Origin: Phoronis australis
Lineage: Eukaryota > Phoronida > Phoronidae
DNA: 64,000 nucleotides
Direction of reading: 5' to 3'
NCBI GenBank assembly: GCA_002633005.1
Contig: NMRA01000176.1
Coordinates: 65,161-129,160, forward strand
Below the pieces are notes generated by a model. The model worked only from the letters and a program-made list of their open reading frames with translations. It made no database searches and was not told the origin of the DNA. Position 1 is the first letter of the stretch. Each line of letters begins with the position of its first letter. Position numbers and translations under genes: made by a program. This document shows, piece after piece, positions 35,501 to 45,060 of the stretch.

Positions 35501-35632
35501 TCTAGACATTTGATCACAGCCACAACCCACCTTCAGATTATTCTTTTTTAAAAACTGTAAAACAGCCAGTAGTGTTTGTTTATCGGCAATTACGCCTTCA
35601 CTTTTCGATGCCTGCTGACCGGTGTCCGCCAT
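11534..35632 (-). CDS. TAF5: TAF5, WD40 scaffold subunit of TFIID (15 exons)
   Basis: TAF5 is the nuclear scaffold of TFIID, holding the histone-fold TAFs for RNA polymerase II preinitiation. Minus-strand coding exons are: 35632-35531, 30989-30877 (or its copy 32805-32693), 30072-29994, 26923-26845, 26662-26539, 25723-25605, 19410-19307, 18621-about 18531, 17320-17201, 16540-16395, 15979-15760, 14198-14087, 13262-13094, 12876-12754 and 11634-11534. All borders are GT-AG and phases agree. Exon 1 begins [10 protein letters not shown] and carries the LisH motif ([14 protein letters not shown]). Exons 3-6 form the NTD2 domain ([33 protein letters not shown]). Exons 7-8 are the acidic/basic linker ending NRIPLPEL. 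Exons 10-15 are WD40 repeats ([47 protein letters not shown]). The product is about 600 residues against about 800 in human, with a shorter low-complexity N-terminus. A short exon after LFID is missing and the C-terminal exon is uncertain; see findings. Confidence 0.96.
11865..11942 (-). mobile_element. tRNA-derived SINE fragment
   Basis: On the minus strand an A-box-like GTAGCTTAGTGGGTTGAGCG is followed by a B-box-like AAGGTCGTAATCCC. It lies in the last TAF5 intron. No full cloverleaf is evident. Confidence 0.55.
14190..14272. repeat. tandem duplication covering the TAF5 exon 12 splice acceptor
   Basis: The phrase CCATGAGGGCTGTAATGGAA occurs at about 14190 and again at about 14228, followed each time by GTATTAGTGACCATG. 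The first copy holds the acceptor of TAF5 exon 12 (minus strand), so the acceptor and the first few exon bases are duplicated upstream in the intron. Confidence 0.85.
14776..15275. mobile_element. PIF/Harbinger-like MITE, copy 1
   Basis: Terminal inverted repeats GGGCTGTTCCAGTAAAATCT and its reverse complement bound the element. A G-rich run (GGGAGGGGGGAAGG) lies just inside each end. Flanks are TAA on the left and CAA on the right, an imperfect 3-bp target duplication. The interior is shared with 31366-31890 and 61557-62120. It sits in a TAF5 intron. Confidence 0.85.
19611..20152. mobile_element. PIF/Harbinger-like MITE, copy 2, truncated at an N
   Basis: The right end reads AGATTTTGCTGGAACAGCCC with flank TTA. 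The left end is lost at a single N (19611), an assembly junction. The body is nearly the exact reverse complement of 27538-28104, including ATTCACTTGACATAGAAGTA and AACAGTTGGCTC-like phrases. It lies in the same TAF5 intron as the nested RING/NHL gene. Confidence 0.85.
20198..20245. promoter_or_regulatory. inverted pair of CTCF-like motifs
   Basis: GCAATAGGTGGCGCTAT and, in opposite orientation, CAGCGCCATCTGGTAAT sit about 12 bases apart. Both resemble the CTCF core CCASYAGRKGGCGC. This is a visual resemblance only; binding is inferred. Confidence 0.3.
21241..21394. mobile_element. MITE ending CTGCCACTG (CAGTGGCGG family), copy 1
   Basis: The right end TCTAAATCTGCCACTG is the reverse complement of the CAGTGGCGGA end seen at 40879. 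Inside is a G/C-homopolymer-rich palindromic segment (GGGGGGGCCGTGGCCCCCTT). The left end seems truncated. Confidence 0.65.
22417..24081 (+). CDS. RING-finger/NHL-repeat protein, TRIM-like, intronless
   Basis: A single 554-residue open frame. A C3HC4 RING lies at residues 22-64 (C22, C25, C37, H39, C42, C45, C61, C64; CQHSFCENC is typical). A B-box-like zinc module follows at 105-145 ([17 protein letters not shown]136, H145). A Ser/Thr/Asn-rich linker of about 130 residues has no evident coiled coil. The C-terminal half is an NHL beta-propeller ([20 protein letters not shown] near 294; [20 protein letters not shown] near 480; a last blade ending RILVYDY). The layout is that of TRIM-NHL E3 ubiquitin ligases (TRIM2/3/32/71 group), with RING for E2 binding and NHL for RNA or protein substrates, but the specific orthologue is not recognised. 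Lack of introns, while lying antisense inside a TAF5 intron, suggests retroposition or a lineage expansion. Met 22417 is the first in-frame start; Met at codon 6 is an alternative. Confidence 0.93.
   Translation: MNFSDMSGTELVSSIAGNFLCCVICTEKYDKPRVLPCQHSFCENCLESYIVANEFWDTLPCPTCREHANIPRQGASGFPMNHYIVGLADCVGSYTSQADDTEHLCDNCFDLGERNTPIVYCSVCGHSLCDICQKAHQRLRATRSHLTTSFLGSIKKNATITDSAKGSQKTNEVASSQSETITIGSVQSSHSSSGVKNTHIETTSTTYRNTNEVMGLSDNGAGNTQPENITTTAVQSSQLSPGAINNCGRTPSTTIASSSCSSHTVQGAQSTWYVPLKPRVTQAELKETIRVCSGDSDIWDISLDTDGDIYIVDIEGERVRKYNVDERSEKNFATSGRNRVRNPYHVACTTDGKVAILQSDDSVKVFSKAQTFVNKFGKFLDSHGLAVNSRNQIVTVEQGKCHIYEQEGSVVRSFSLRPLPEWCGAYIATDNQNNVIISFSLLHMVQAFTENGQLLWSYGSEGSGIGQLKNPRGVCVDRYDNILVADSGNHRVTMLSATGQFQRNLIRCSDDTFFPSGITVDRSDHLLVASRYQGRILVYDYLSFDELPGSNAAT
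24096..24101 (+). terminator. poly(A) signal of the RING/NHL gene
   Basis: AATAAA lies only 14 bases after the TGA stop, so the 3'UTR would be very short and would end at or inside the 41-bp tandem array. Confidence 0.6.
24121..24367. repeat. tandem repeat, 41-bp unit, 6 copies, antisense AATAAA in each
   Basis: The unit is CTTTTATAAACATTTATTCC followed by ACATATTGCTACATCATAAAT. Copies are nearly identical; the fourth has GGTATATC in place of GCTACATC. On the minus strand, which is the sense of TAF5, each copy contains GGAATAAATG, a canonical poly(A) hexamer. Confidence 0.95.
27538..28390. mobile_element. PIF/Harbinger-like MITE, copy 3, full length
   Basis: Ends are GGGCTGTTCCAGCAAAATCT and TTTTACTGGAACAGCCC. 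The flanking triplets are TGA on both sides (27535-27537 and 28391-28393), a 3-bp TNA target duplication as in PIF/Harbinger elements. A run of 45 N (27773-27817) interrupts it. By comparison with the inverted copy at 19611-20152 the true missing sequence is only about 13 bases. Confidence 0.88.
28394..29993. other. TAF5 intron sequence, nothing else recognised
   Basis: AT-rich intronic DNA with short stop-broken frames and no repeat or conserved peptide that I recognise. Confidence 0.5.
30288..31364. repeat. TAF5: 1.07-kb direct duplication, copy A, containing TAF5 exon 2
   Basis: This block is nearly identical to 32108-33180. It differs by a few substitutions and a 4-base indel (CATTACGTACCTG against CATTACCTG). 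It ends exactly at a single N (31365). It carries TAF5 exon 2 at 30877-30989 with intact splice sites. Confidence 0.93.
31366..31890. mobile_element. PIF/Harbinger-like MITE, copy 4, left end missing
   Basis: The right end reads AGATTTTACTGGAACAGCCC with flank TAA. The body matches copies 1 and 5. The left end is replaced by the N junction at 31365. Confidence 0.8.
32108..33180. repeat. TAF5: 1.07-kb direct duplication, copy B, with second TAF5 exon 2
   Basis: Second copy of 30288-31364. The exon copy at 32693-32805 has the same 113 bases and intact AG and GT borders. Because 113 is not a multiple of three, splicing both copies together shifts the frame and soon meets TGA, so only one copy can be used per transcript. 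Confidence 0.93.
33925..34450. repeat. about 0.53-kb direct duplication, copy A
   Basis: Near-identical to 34875-35411, in TAF5 intron 1. It begins TTCAATCAACTGTTCTTTCA and ends in CATACAGCTAGCTGGCAAGT. Confidence 0.9.
34875..35411. repeat. about 0.53-kb direct duplication, copy B
   Basis: Starts immediately after a single N (34874). It matches 33925-34450 with few substitutions and an extra GCTAGCTG near its end. The N suggests an assembly join of two haplotypes. Confidence 0.9.
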
Positions 35633-35820
35633 TACGGAAAATGTACTAAACGATTAAGTTATTTTCGTTTTAAAAATTATCTAATACTATATAACTGGTC
35701 GTTTTTCAGGTTTCACTATGGTGTATAATATAATTTGTATAATTGCATAAATATTATATTTGAGCTTTAACAAAAATTCGTATAGCTGTTATTTTATCGA
35801 ATTCCGGTTCTAGACGTTCT
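35633..35820. promoter_or_regulatory. bidirectional promoter between TAF5 and RPL41
   Basis: The TAF5 start codon (minus, 35632) and the RPL41 first exon (plus, about 35820) are fewer than 200 bases apart, head to head. The RPL41 start lies in a pyrimidine run (GTTCTCTTTTATC), a TOP-like start typical of ribosomal protein genes. GCCATCTTG just after it at about 35830 resembles the YY1 site often seen in ribosomal protein promoters. No clear TATA box is placed. Confidence 0.7.
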
Positions 35821-35964
35821 CTTTTATCAGCCATCTTGTTAGGTGAGTGTCGAGGCAAGTTATTCCTATAATTGAATCCGTTGAAATCTTTCACATTTAG
35901 GTACCTCAGTATTTAGTTATTGTTGAACTATTTTGTTTTTTATTTCAGGTTTACTTAAGACAAG

Positions 35965-38093
35965 ATGCGAGCTAAGGTAAGCTCATTTTAGTAGTTTATT
36001 TTTGATACGAAGTGCTGGCCTTCATTTGCATGGTTGAGCGAGTATCGAACTGCACAATTCTGTTTTACTTTTAAGTTGTTTGCGAAAAGTAGTCAACCAA
36101 CAGATTGTGTATTTCGCTGTGAAGTTTAGCATTTGTTATAGACGCTGGCAATTTTTAGTAATGTGTTCGCTTTTGGTCGATGCATGCGATTCGTGAACCT
36201 AAACTGAAATGAATCCATAAAATTTGGAAGACAGATCACTGGATCCTAGTTTTTGCTTAGGGACGTAGGATTGGTAACCATCCTTTGACATTGGAAAGTT
36301 ATTTCCAGCTACCAGAGGTTGTGTAAAAATGTACTGTAGTTTAATTATCAGGACCCTCGCTCACCCGAGCCCGAGGGGGAAATTGGCTTTTTTCTGTTAA
36401 GAAAACTTGTAAGCGCCGACATTCTGCGTGAGCTGAAGTGATTCTAACCTCAATGTTTTCATATCGCAGAGATTTTTGGATCTGAGTAGGCACATTTTCT
36501 GTGATGTTTCAATATTTTTCGAGGGTGAATTGAGCCCCAAGAACGAGTCTTTTCTCTCATTCCAAAATTTGTCTTCATGGCATCAGTGCATCAAGTCCAA
36601 AAATGGAGGCAGTTTTATTAAATTTCGAGCCATGTAGTCACATTAAAACATTCAATTCCGTGCTTAAATTAATTAAAACCAGTGATGACTGTTACTCAAT
36701 GACCCGTGTATTTTCTGAAACTGACGGCTTGGAAGTTAGAAATTGGTGGTGTACGGTGGCGGCATGATTATGTTGCCTATAGCAAACACTGCTTTATTAA
36801 AGGCACTTCTATTTTGTTTTTTGTACTGTCGGAAAGATGTGTTAGAGATTGTATGACATTGTTTCTATTTCTTTTTAGTGGAGAAAGAAGCGTATGCGCA
36901 GATTGAAACGCAAGAGGAGGAAGATGAGGGCGAGGTACGTGTTCCTACAGTCAACTTAATGTTCTAGGTCCACATTGAGTTTCTTTTGATGGGTCACAAT
37001 TTTTAGAGACAGTTCTGTCCAATGAATAGTGGACGTTCATTCTTTGATTGGCAGGGGTGTATTGATAGTGTTCTCCACTGATTTTCTATTGAGTAGAGAT
37101 TTTGCTATGATGATTTGTCCCATGGGACCAGGTAAAGGTAAAAAAGGATTTAGTCTGTTGCATGTAGCAGTAGTTAATGGCATTGGGCACCAGTCAGGTG
37201 TATGATGTAGTTTGGGTGAATGTGACTCCACTCGTCTAGTCACAGTTCCACACTTTGCTAATTGAGCTAAAAGTCATTGTAGAAGAGTATTTTGGGATAT
37301 TTAGCTGACACAGTCGCTGGGCATGTTTTCAGTTATACTTTCGAATGTCTCGAAGCCATGATCGGGTGTCTGTCATTTCTTATAAAATCACAAGATCAAT
37401 CTGTCTTACCCAACAGTAATAAATCCGAATAAGGTGTTTTTTTCCTTGATTCGCGATTGTGTCCTTACAGAGAGAGCACTGGTGTTTTGTGAACCAATTT
37501 CTTTCATTAGGCAATCAGTGTTGTGCACCTTAAATCAGTGGTATTCTCCATCTTGGTCCTGTTGACATTATACACAGGGGTGCTACACATAAACTTAATG
37601 GCTATTTCACACCCTGTTTTGACTTGCTGTGACAAGGGGTCTGTATTTCTTGCTCCAAATATGGCTCAACTGTAGCCTGGTTGAAAAGCAATGTAGAAAG
37701 TTAGGACTCGTGGGATTTTAAGTCGTGCGTCCCAATTTATTCATGCTTGACACAAGTTTAATGTAGGAACCCCCATGCTTAATGATGCTAGCTTGTCTGC
37801 GTGGTCATGTCAGTGTTGCAATGTGTAAGTGAATTAAGTAATTGCTCTTGAGTTTAATTTTTCTGAGTTTTGAACACTGAGGGGCTTGAGTTCCTCTTCA
37901 CATTTCAGAGTACTTGTTGATTGGAGTCCATTCACCTCACTTGTGACAAATCTAGTCAGCCTCCTTCAAGTACAAACTTGACATAGCTAATTCAGTTATT
38001 CACGCATGTCACAGGCCCATCAAACTCGTGATAGAAATTTCCAAGCTTTTTGTCAGTTTGTTGATAGTTGTCTCCCATTGCAGGTCTAAGTAG
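35965..38093 (+). CDS. RPL41: ribosomal protein eL41 (RPL41), 25 residues, three coding exons
   Basis: RPL41 is the smallest ribosomal protein, a 25-residue Arg/Lys-rich helix on the large subunit. Coding exons are 35965-35976 (MRAK), 36879-36934 (WRKKRMRRLKRKRRKMRA plus two bases) and 38084-38093 (completing Arg, then Ser-Lys-TAG). The translation equals the widely conserved animal sequence. Borders are GTAAGC, TTTTTAG, GTACGT and TTGCAG with fitting phase. A noncoding 5' exon ends near 35842 (AG|GTGAGT) and rejoins at about 35949. The 3'UTR contains a GAT microsatellite and ends after AATAAA near 38473. The gene is far too short for ordinary ORF calling and is easily missed. It is transcribed divergently from TAF5. 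Confidence 0.97.
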
Positions 38094-38211
38094 AGCTCTC
38101 GACTTCTTAGCTGTCGTAAGGGGAGGAAACTCAATGTAACATCAGACGGAACTGGGACGGAAATCTATGCATAGTCATGGCTGAGGACAGTGTGTACAAA
38201 ACACCAGATGG

Positions 38212-38240
38212 TGGTGATGATGATGATGATGATGATGATG
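38212..38240 (+). repeat. (GAT)n microsatellite in RPL41 3'UTR
   Basis: About nine GAT units in a row within the RPL41 3'UTR. Confidence 0.9.
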
Positions 38241-38472
38241 AATATAGCACAATGGTGCGAAAGCAAACATTTTCTTTGTAAAGAAGAACATGGAACTGTC
38301 TCAAGACTGTTCATAGACTGAAGTGATCAATGTTTGAACGCTGCAAGGAGTTCAATTTAATGCCTGTGTGTTGATTGAGTTACCAGAAGTTATCTGGGTT
38401 TACCAAGTGTTCTTAACGTTATGAGATTCTGATCTACGACTGCTCGTTCCGAGAGTGTAAATACCTTCTTGT

Positions 38473-38478
38473 AATAAA
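38473..38478 (+). terminator. RPL41: RPL41 poly(A) signal (AATAAA)
   Basis: AATAAA about 380 bases after the stop, followed by a T/G-rich stretch. It gives an mRNA of about 0.5 kb, a normal size for RPL41. Confidence 0.75.
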
Positions 38479-38499
38479 GTTGTTAAACTTAAAGGTGTC

Positions 38500-39600
38500 T
38501 TGCATTCTAAAGCCCTTGCCATCTTTGAAAAGCATTGTTTTGTGGTGGAACTTAAGTCAAAAAATGTTTTCTTCAATAGAACAAGTTCCTACTTCCTAGT
38601 TAAACGTGACTGGTAATCATCCACTAATTGTGCACAAAAATGGTTGCCAAAATTCAATGGTTACTTGGCTGCAAATAACGGAAACTTCACCAAATGTTAT
38701 GACATTACTGCTCAAGCTATGGTTTTTTTTATTTTTGTGATGAAATTTGACAAAGTAGAATTTCACTTGCTGTTCAATGGTTCTAAATTACATTGGCAAA
38801 TTAACACCAGTGTATAGGCGAAGTGTCCTGTTTGGGGTGTAACTGTGGGGAATGATCTTTGTAATGTGAGAGGCAAAATGGTGTAGGCCTACTTGTCCCA
38901 CTTCCATGGGGTACCGTAGCATAGAAGATTGGGTATTGTCATTGGCCTTCAAGTCTTGAACAGTTAAGTTCATCGGGATTGGCTGAACTCCCAAGTTCGA
39001 ACCCTCGGCGGAGGGTTGAGACGGCCGTTCCTTCCAGATGATCTAAATTCGTAAGTGTTCTAGGCATCTACTAAAAGGGGTGCTGTAGTTGCACTGGAAT
39101 TTTTTGGTCTGGTTTTGGAAGTTCACTTTATAACCGAATTTCGTTCTGATTTGTCTCAAGTTCGTGGTAATTTGAAGCGGCTTCCTCGGGCGGAGTTAAT
39201 GGTTATGTTTTGGGCAAAAAAACGTGGGAAGTCAAGTGACCGTGAATTAGCCTAGTCTCCTGTACAGACCCTCTAAATTGATTAGGTATCCGTGTCGTTA
39301 GCGTGTGAGGCCCGGGAACGAGGTTAGAATTGGCCTCATCGCGCTACGCTATGCGTGACAAAGTAGCAAGAAAAGAGCGGCCAATAGGCGGCAGCAGTAT
39401 TTTGAACATCGCCAACAGCAAGAGTACGGGTGTTGCTCGCCTCTGGGGATTCTAGCATTGACGTAGTAGACGAAAGTCGGCTAAGCCTAGCAAGCCTTCT
39501 CGTACATTTGATCTTTTGACTTGGTGTGGTCAGAGTGATGTCTTGTGGGGACTGTAGCCAACTCCCCACCCTGCTGAGTACGTAAAATAACCATGTTGTT
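38500..39600. other. intergenic DNA between RPL41 and the C17orf98-like gene
   Basis: The 3' ends of the two genes converge here. A weak tRNA-like B-box phrase (AAGTTCGAACCCTCGG near 38992) may be a SINE remnant. No coding exon is seen. Confidence 0.4.
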
Positions 39601-39608
39601 TGAAAGAC

Positions 39609-39614
39609 TTTATT
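39609..39614 (-). terminator. candidate poly(A) signal of the C17orf98-like gene
   Basis: AATAAA on the minus strand about 620 bases after the stop at 40236. Confidence 0.45.
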
Positions 39615-40235
39615 TAAAATCTGTGGAAAACAAAACAAAAGTATTCGGTGACGGCAGCACGCTCATTCGATACAATTCGTGATTTTCCGTACGACGTTAA
39701 TGTACCTAATACGTACTGTACAAGATGACGCGACACGGAAAAGGGCGAACGAGCTTGGTTGGAAAAATCACAATAAACGTAAGAAACAACGGAAGACATA
39801 CATTATACACAAAACAGTGCAAAGAAACCTCACAGAATAGTCAGACATGAAAAGTAGCTAAAAAGTAGCTAAGATTCACAAACGACGGCAGCTACAAAAA
39901 AACACCTTCCCAAACAACTAAGATCAAGTAAAAGATTGCTGTGTCATATAAAACATCGATTTTATACTGAACAGTGGCTATGCACATGCATAAAATGAGC
40001 AAAATGTTCAAATTTATAATGGCATTATGGCAACAAACTGATGAAACTTGTATTAACAGATCAGTTGCAGATTGTTTCACTGAGTCACAAACTGATTATC
40101 CTGTCATTATGACAACCATTGGTGAGCGGATTGTTAGATTTTTGAATTTCTGCAACTAAACCGATAATACTCGGCCAGTTTATCAACCCCAAAGAACAAA
40201 ATTTCTAGTGATGCGCCAAAATACATCCGCGCCTT

Positions 40236-42660
40236 CTAATGTGTTGGCGAGCGACTAGCTGTTCCGAAGGGCGACGGCCCAGGGGTCCATCGCAGCCACG
40301 GTGTGTTCCGCCTGTATCCAAATTGACCGTTCCAGCCTACCACAGGTTTGACGCCTTTCATAAATTGAGCATGTCCGTCTACTGTCTCGGGGCAGTGTCC
40401 TGTAAAAACACATATACTTGCATTTTAGAATCGTTTACAAACAAAAAAACCCGAAGGAGGGCTTTAGGAGCATCGGTCACCGGGTGGCAAGAGCATCTCG
40501 TCCACGCGTTGGCTTCTATTGTACCAAACATGTAGTGGAAATCGTTGACATTTCCAAAGTCCGCAAATAGTTCAGTCGGCAAAGAGAGCTCAGTAGACAG
40601 AGATGCAGAAGAAAATGAAGCTGGAGTATCAAAAGGAGAAATGGTTCAGCGGCTTCGTAGCAGTGTTTTGTTGGTGCACCACAGTACAAGTTAACGCCAC
40701 GTTTTTCGTCTGGAAATGCTACATCGGATTATAAGCCTCTTAAGTAGGCAAATGATCTGACCAGATCAAAGTAAGGTAAATAAGAGGAGCGAACTGGTAA
40801 ATTATCGTGCTCTAAACAGCTCTAGAAGCATTAAAAATTGTCCATTTTTAGTTCCGCTGCCTTGTTTGCCGACCGTTACAGTGGCGGAATTAGAGGGGAG
40901 CCAAGGGGGCCATGGCCCCCTAAAATTCTCCCAGATTGGGCAGTTCGGGGTGCGAATATCTAACGGGCTAAATCGCCGCCCCTGCGTTAGCCTGTTCACA
41001 AAATAAACACACTTCAGAACTGTATCTAGAGCTGGACGAAAGCTAATCACCCATTCATTTTTTAGATGATTTTTAGTCCTTGGTTATTTCCCCTCATTTT
41101 ATACATGTTTTGAAGTTTCTCAATGACCAGAATTAAGGCATGACAGGAAGGACAGTACCGATTCCTTAGCGACGGTCGCTGCCCGGGCACTCCTATATTT
41201 TTAATTTCTGCTACTTTTTTGTGCACGCGATTTTAGGAATGATTTTTCGCAATAAATGACTAACAGGTGGCGTCTCGTGCATGACCTCATTTTGTCTCAC
41301 AAACATCAAATGATTTGCTTGATTCCTTTCGTGAATTTCCTCATCTCATCAAAAGAATCCTCGTTAATTGTAATAAAACGTTTGACGTTCTGTGATGAAA
41401 ATCTGAAACTAAACGAGGCCTAACGCGTAAAATGCATCTTTATTGTCCATCTTAATTGTGTTTGTTTTTATTTTATCAGTATCCGGTATTACTAATATCA
41501 TAACACGTTTATCATTATCATCGTCTCACCTGCTCCGTGTTGATTCCTAAGTTGCAGATACTGAAATCCCGCACCGCGAGCGTGAAATCTGTCCATCGCC
41601 TCGCCCTCTATTGAGCAGCCGGGATCATCCTGCGGATATAAGAGGTTGGGCACATTTATCACAAGTGATTACCGCCCACTCGGCTGCGGTGTACTCTGTA
41701 GTGAGCAACAGACTTTGGTTCATAGGCCCATTCGGGACACGAACTTTCAGCAATAAACTGACCCCACCGGTAACTATAGGGAATTATAAAGGTGCGGATG
41801 CATGATCGAGGCCACAAACAGAGTTCTCGGCGTAAATTCCAGGGATCTTGATCAGTGGCGTACATAGTATAGGTTCATGTTGGATTATCGTCGCCGTGAA
41901 GGGATATCTGAAAATCCCTGGTCCTGAAGCGTATCTGAACCATTCGCTAGAACGCAGCATGCCATCAAGTGAGTGATTGACGGCAGATTTGCACCCTACA
42001 CTCTGTTGCTAAGTGTCGATACGGAAAGCCCACTGATATTCTTAATAAAGGCATTAACCATTAATAACATATTAGGTCTCTTTCACAATTGCGCTGCGAC
42101 AACAGAACAATTGCTCAGAGGCCTCAAGGGATTAACTCCGTGCTTAATGGCCATCACGGTCAATAACGTTGATTACTGAAATCTAATACAGATTATGTCC
42201 ATGGAGGAATCAAATTCACAGAAGCGATGAGACTGAATTTAAAGGCAACGAAATGTAAAATACACTCGACAAAATAAGCCAACATTTTGTAACTGCAATA
42301 CAATGCACATTAAGGTAGAGCTCTAGACGGCTTGAAGCAAAAAACACAGCACACTAATTAATGAAAGAAAAGTTTTTATAAACACACCTGTCCAGTTTTT
42401 TGTAATGTCTTGTCAACGCCGTAAAAACCGAAGTAATTTTTCACGTGAACGTCATTTTGTGAATTGTAGGGAGGAACTACCGGGCCCAGTTTTGGATGAG
42501 ATTTCGCGTAGTCTGTTGCTATGGAGCTTGTAGCCTTGCAGTCGAGGACGAATCCTTTCTCTTTCTCCAGCATCGTTTCCGGATCCGGTGTTCGAGGACA
42601 TCTGTAGATCTTGTTGTGGCGCGGGAAGGGGTTCTCTAGAGATTTTTTCTTTTCTGGCAT
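40236..42660 (-). CDS. C17orf98: C17orf98-like protein, three coding exons, probable ciliary/sperm protein
   Basis: Minus-strand exons 42660-42388, 41629-41530 and 40399-40236 join in frame (phases 0 and 1) to a 178-residue protein starting MPEKKKSLENPF and ending SRSPTH. Homology to human C17orf98 (154 residues) is clear in three blocks. Exon 1 has EKGFVLDCKATSS and SHPKLGPVVPPYNSQNDVH. Exon 2 has HARGAGFQYLQLRNQHGAG. Exon 3 has GVKPVVGWNGQFGYRRNTPW. Borders are CAG|GTGTGT, CGCAG|GAT, GCAG|GTGAGA and TTTACAG|GACAC. The human protein is uncharacterised and, from general knowledge, testis/cilia-associated; function here is inference. There is no signal peptide or membrane segment. An acceptor just before the start codon (CACCTAG|CCAAGG) implies an upstream noncoding exon, probably the one ending near 44866. 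Confidence 0.87.
40879..41035. mobile_element. MITE starting CAGTGGCGGA, copy 2
   Basis: It begins CAGTGGCGGAATTAGAGG and contains the palindromic GGGGGCCATGGCCCCC. It shares the internal phrase GGTGCGAATATCTAACGG with the family (compare 21241 and 45793). It lies in the C17orf98-like intron 2. The right end is unclear. Confidence 0.65.
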
Positions 42661-44865
42661 GTTTGCAAGCGTGACCTTGGCTAGGTGGTGAGAACAGAAA
42701 TACAACTGTACATAAATGAAAATGTGCAACAGATTTCTTAAGGAGATCAAATTATTTAGATAATAATGCCCAAGTCCAAATTTATTTTCGGTCAACTTTG
42801 TTTTCATTTCTACAATAAAAAGACCAGTCCATTCATACAAAAACAATATTTCATTTTTTTAAGTCAAAGGATGTATATTTCCGAAGGATTACAGATTATA
42901 TCAAGTGAATAAAGTTGTATAATTATGTTTACAAATAACACATATCAATACTGATGTCGTCTTAATTCGGAGATTGGTGAATTATAATAAAAAGAGTATT
43001 TGTCCTTCATATAAGTGCAATGAAAATACGTTTTCATGAGGTGAAAACTAATATTGTCAGTCATGGCCAAAGCACAAGTGTCTACTTTTCAGGATTTACA
43101 GCAGTTTGAAAGAAAAAATGACAGCGTCCCCATTTATCGAAATGGCAAGAACTTTGCACTGTAGAATTGCACACTAGTGCTCTAACCATTAGCGCAAGAT
43201 GCTTCCATCTTCATTTTGTTTCCTACATGTATGGTTGAATTATTGACTTGTGAAGACATTCGTCTGTTCTGGGAGTAATATACATAATATTGGTCCTAGG
43301 CCTGTTTTGTTACAACTACTTTAGGCCTACACGTGGTTTTATTCATTTAAAAACCTATCAACCACGCTCATTCTCGGATAATTCACCAAGAACCTCAACT
43401 GAAGCAAATTAAGTTTACAAACAATCGCTACTCTGAGTTACGCCTTTGAAACAATGAAAGTTAAACTACACAACCCAGAACTGACGTTCTGATGTCCTCA
43501 TGTTCAGTACAACATCACTTTATCCTCAGCGATATTCTTTTATACCCAACACACGCTTACTTTTCGTGACAACCTGCAAGTCTATGGTCTGACTTGACAG
43601 CTGAGTGTAATATAACTCAGGAGTTTACGTAAACTACCGTCTGTCTGTTGGTTGCCATGCTCAGCAGATTTTAACTCCCGGGATTCCAATAAACACAATT
43701 CAACTTGATTATTGGAGTGAGGTTCCACATTTGTGCATTGTATTCAACGACTGACAATGTACGTCACATCCAACTGTGTCGAATAACAATTGCTGAATAG
43801 AACGGACGCGACCATGTTTAATCTTTTGATCAAATGCACGCATGCATAGATACCAGCTCCTATAAACTGTTTTATGTTCAAGTTTTGGAATGCGCGGCGG
43901 AAAATTAAAAACACGAAAATGTCATTGTGACCTTTATGACAAGATGGGTTGAAATTTCGAGATATCCTGTTCCTCAAAAACATGTTTACCCCTGCCGGAT
44001 CATTTGTAAACTTTCAGGTAACAGCTAGGATGTGAAATCAATCGTAAATTCCGGCTGAGCCTAGGGTAACTTCGTTTGCAACAACATTTACCGCTTTATT
44101 AATATCAGTTGTGATTAACCAACTGATGCACACTCTAAACTAGACTTGTACAAAGCGTGGCATGAAAAGCAAATCTACGCCAATGAAAATTTGCACGTAG
44201 GTATAAGTGAGTGATCTTTAAACTTTTAGAAAATTACTTTGCAGTTTAAATACAACGTATTTTTGCCGGTTCATTGATGTGATGTATTGGTCCTAGGTTC
44301 ATTAGCAAGGGTGAATAGATTTTTCTAACAGGTTTTTTTCTCACGAAGATACGTCTCTAAATATCTATCGTATCAGAGAACTTTGCCCCACATGTTTGTC
44401 CTCTGTCTCTAACTCCTAGTGATCGTCTGATTATCACTTTTTTACTTTATGTCAATGAGCTTTACTGTGTATGCGACTAGATAATTAGTCCAGCGTCCAA
44501 CTATACGGTATCAAGGTTAATAATATTTATTCGTGCTTTGAGACCTACAACACACTCCTTTATGCCTACACTTGTGTAAATACTACCTACCTAGTAACGT
44601 CGTTATACACTGCATGTGACCTACATAGCAAAATGGTAACTGCTAGGAAGATTGGCGTTGACAAAGTTTACCGACAATACAGAACTTCAAAATACAGGCT
44701 GCTACCTATGAAATATGAAACATAAAAGGCTCGCGTTTTTTCATATTTTTTTCAATTTTCAATTAAATATCTGATTTCCTGTCTGATTCACAGTGATTCA
44801 GGTGCCTCGTGTCACACCTGGTCTTAGAAAGGTGAAATAATCCTTTAAATTTTGTGTGTACTCAC

Positions 44866-45060
44866 CTTCGTAAACTTTGAGACAGTAAGTTATTCCACTT
44901 AAGTTTTCCTCAACAGTGATTTACTGCCTTTACGTCTAGTGGGAATACCAGAACTAAGCCTAACCACTGGAGTACACTAAGCGATCGATACCGAAGTGAG
45001 CGAGTTAAACACGAACACGGGTTGGACGATCAGTGGGAGTCCTGTTGCTAAGGACACGGC
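44866..45060 (-). promoter_or_regulatory. putative 5' noncoding exon and promoter of the C17orf98-like gene
   Basis: A strong minus-strand donor (GAAG|GTGAGTAC) ends a possible noncoding exon at 44866. GTTGCTAAGGACAC at 45044-45057 resembles one good and one weak half of the RFX X-box (GTTGCC-N-GGCAAC), the usual control element of ciliary genes. Both are inferred from motif shape. Confidence 0.35.

Noticed and set aside
15756-35632. Separate genes for each TAF5 WD40 frame
   Set aside because: Phase-matched splice sites and order along the protein show they are exons of a single gene.
40400-40582. Minus-strand frame FADFGNVNDFHYMFG upstream of the C17orf98-like exon 3
   Set aside because: It ends at the TTTTTACAG acceptor of exon 3 and is out of frame with it; exons 2 and 3 join exactly without it.
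42661-42846. Extension of the C17orf98-like exon 1 upstream to an earlier Met
   Set aside because: A splice acceptor (CACCTAG) lies just before MPEKKK, and the upstream residues are low-quality hydrophobic sequence without similarity.
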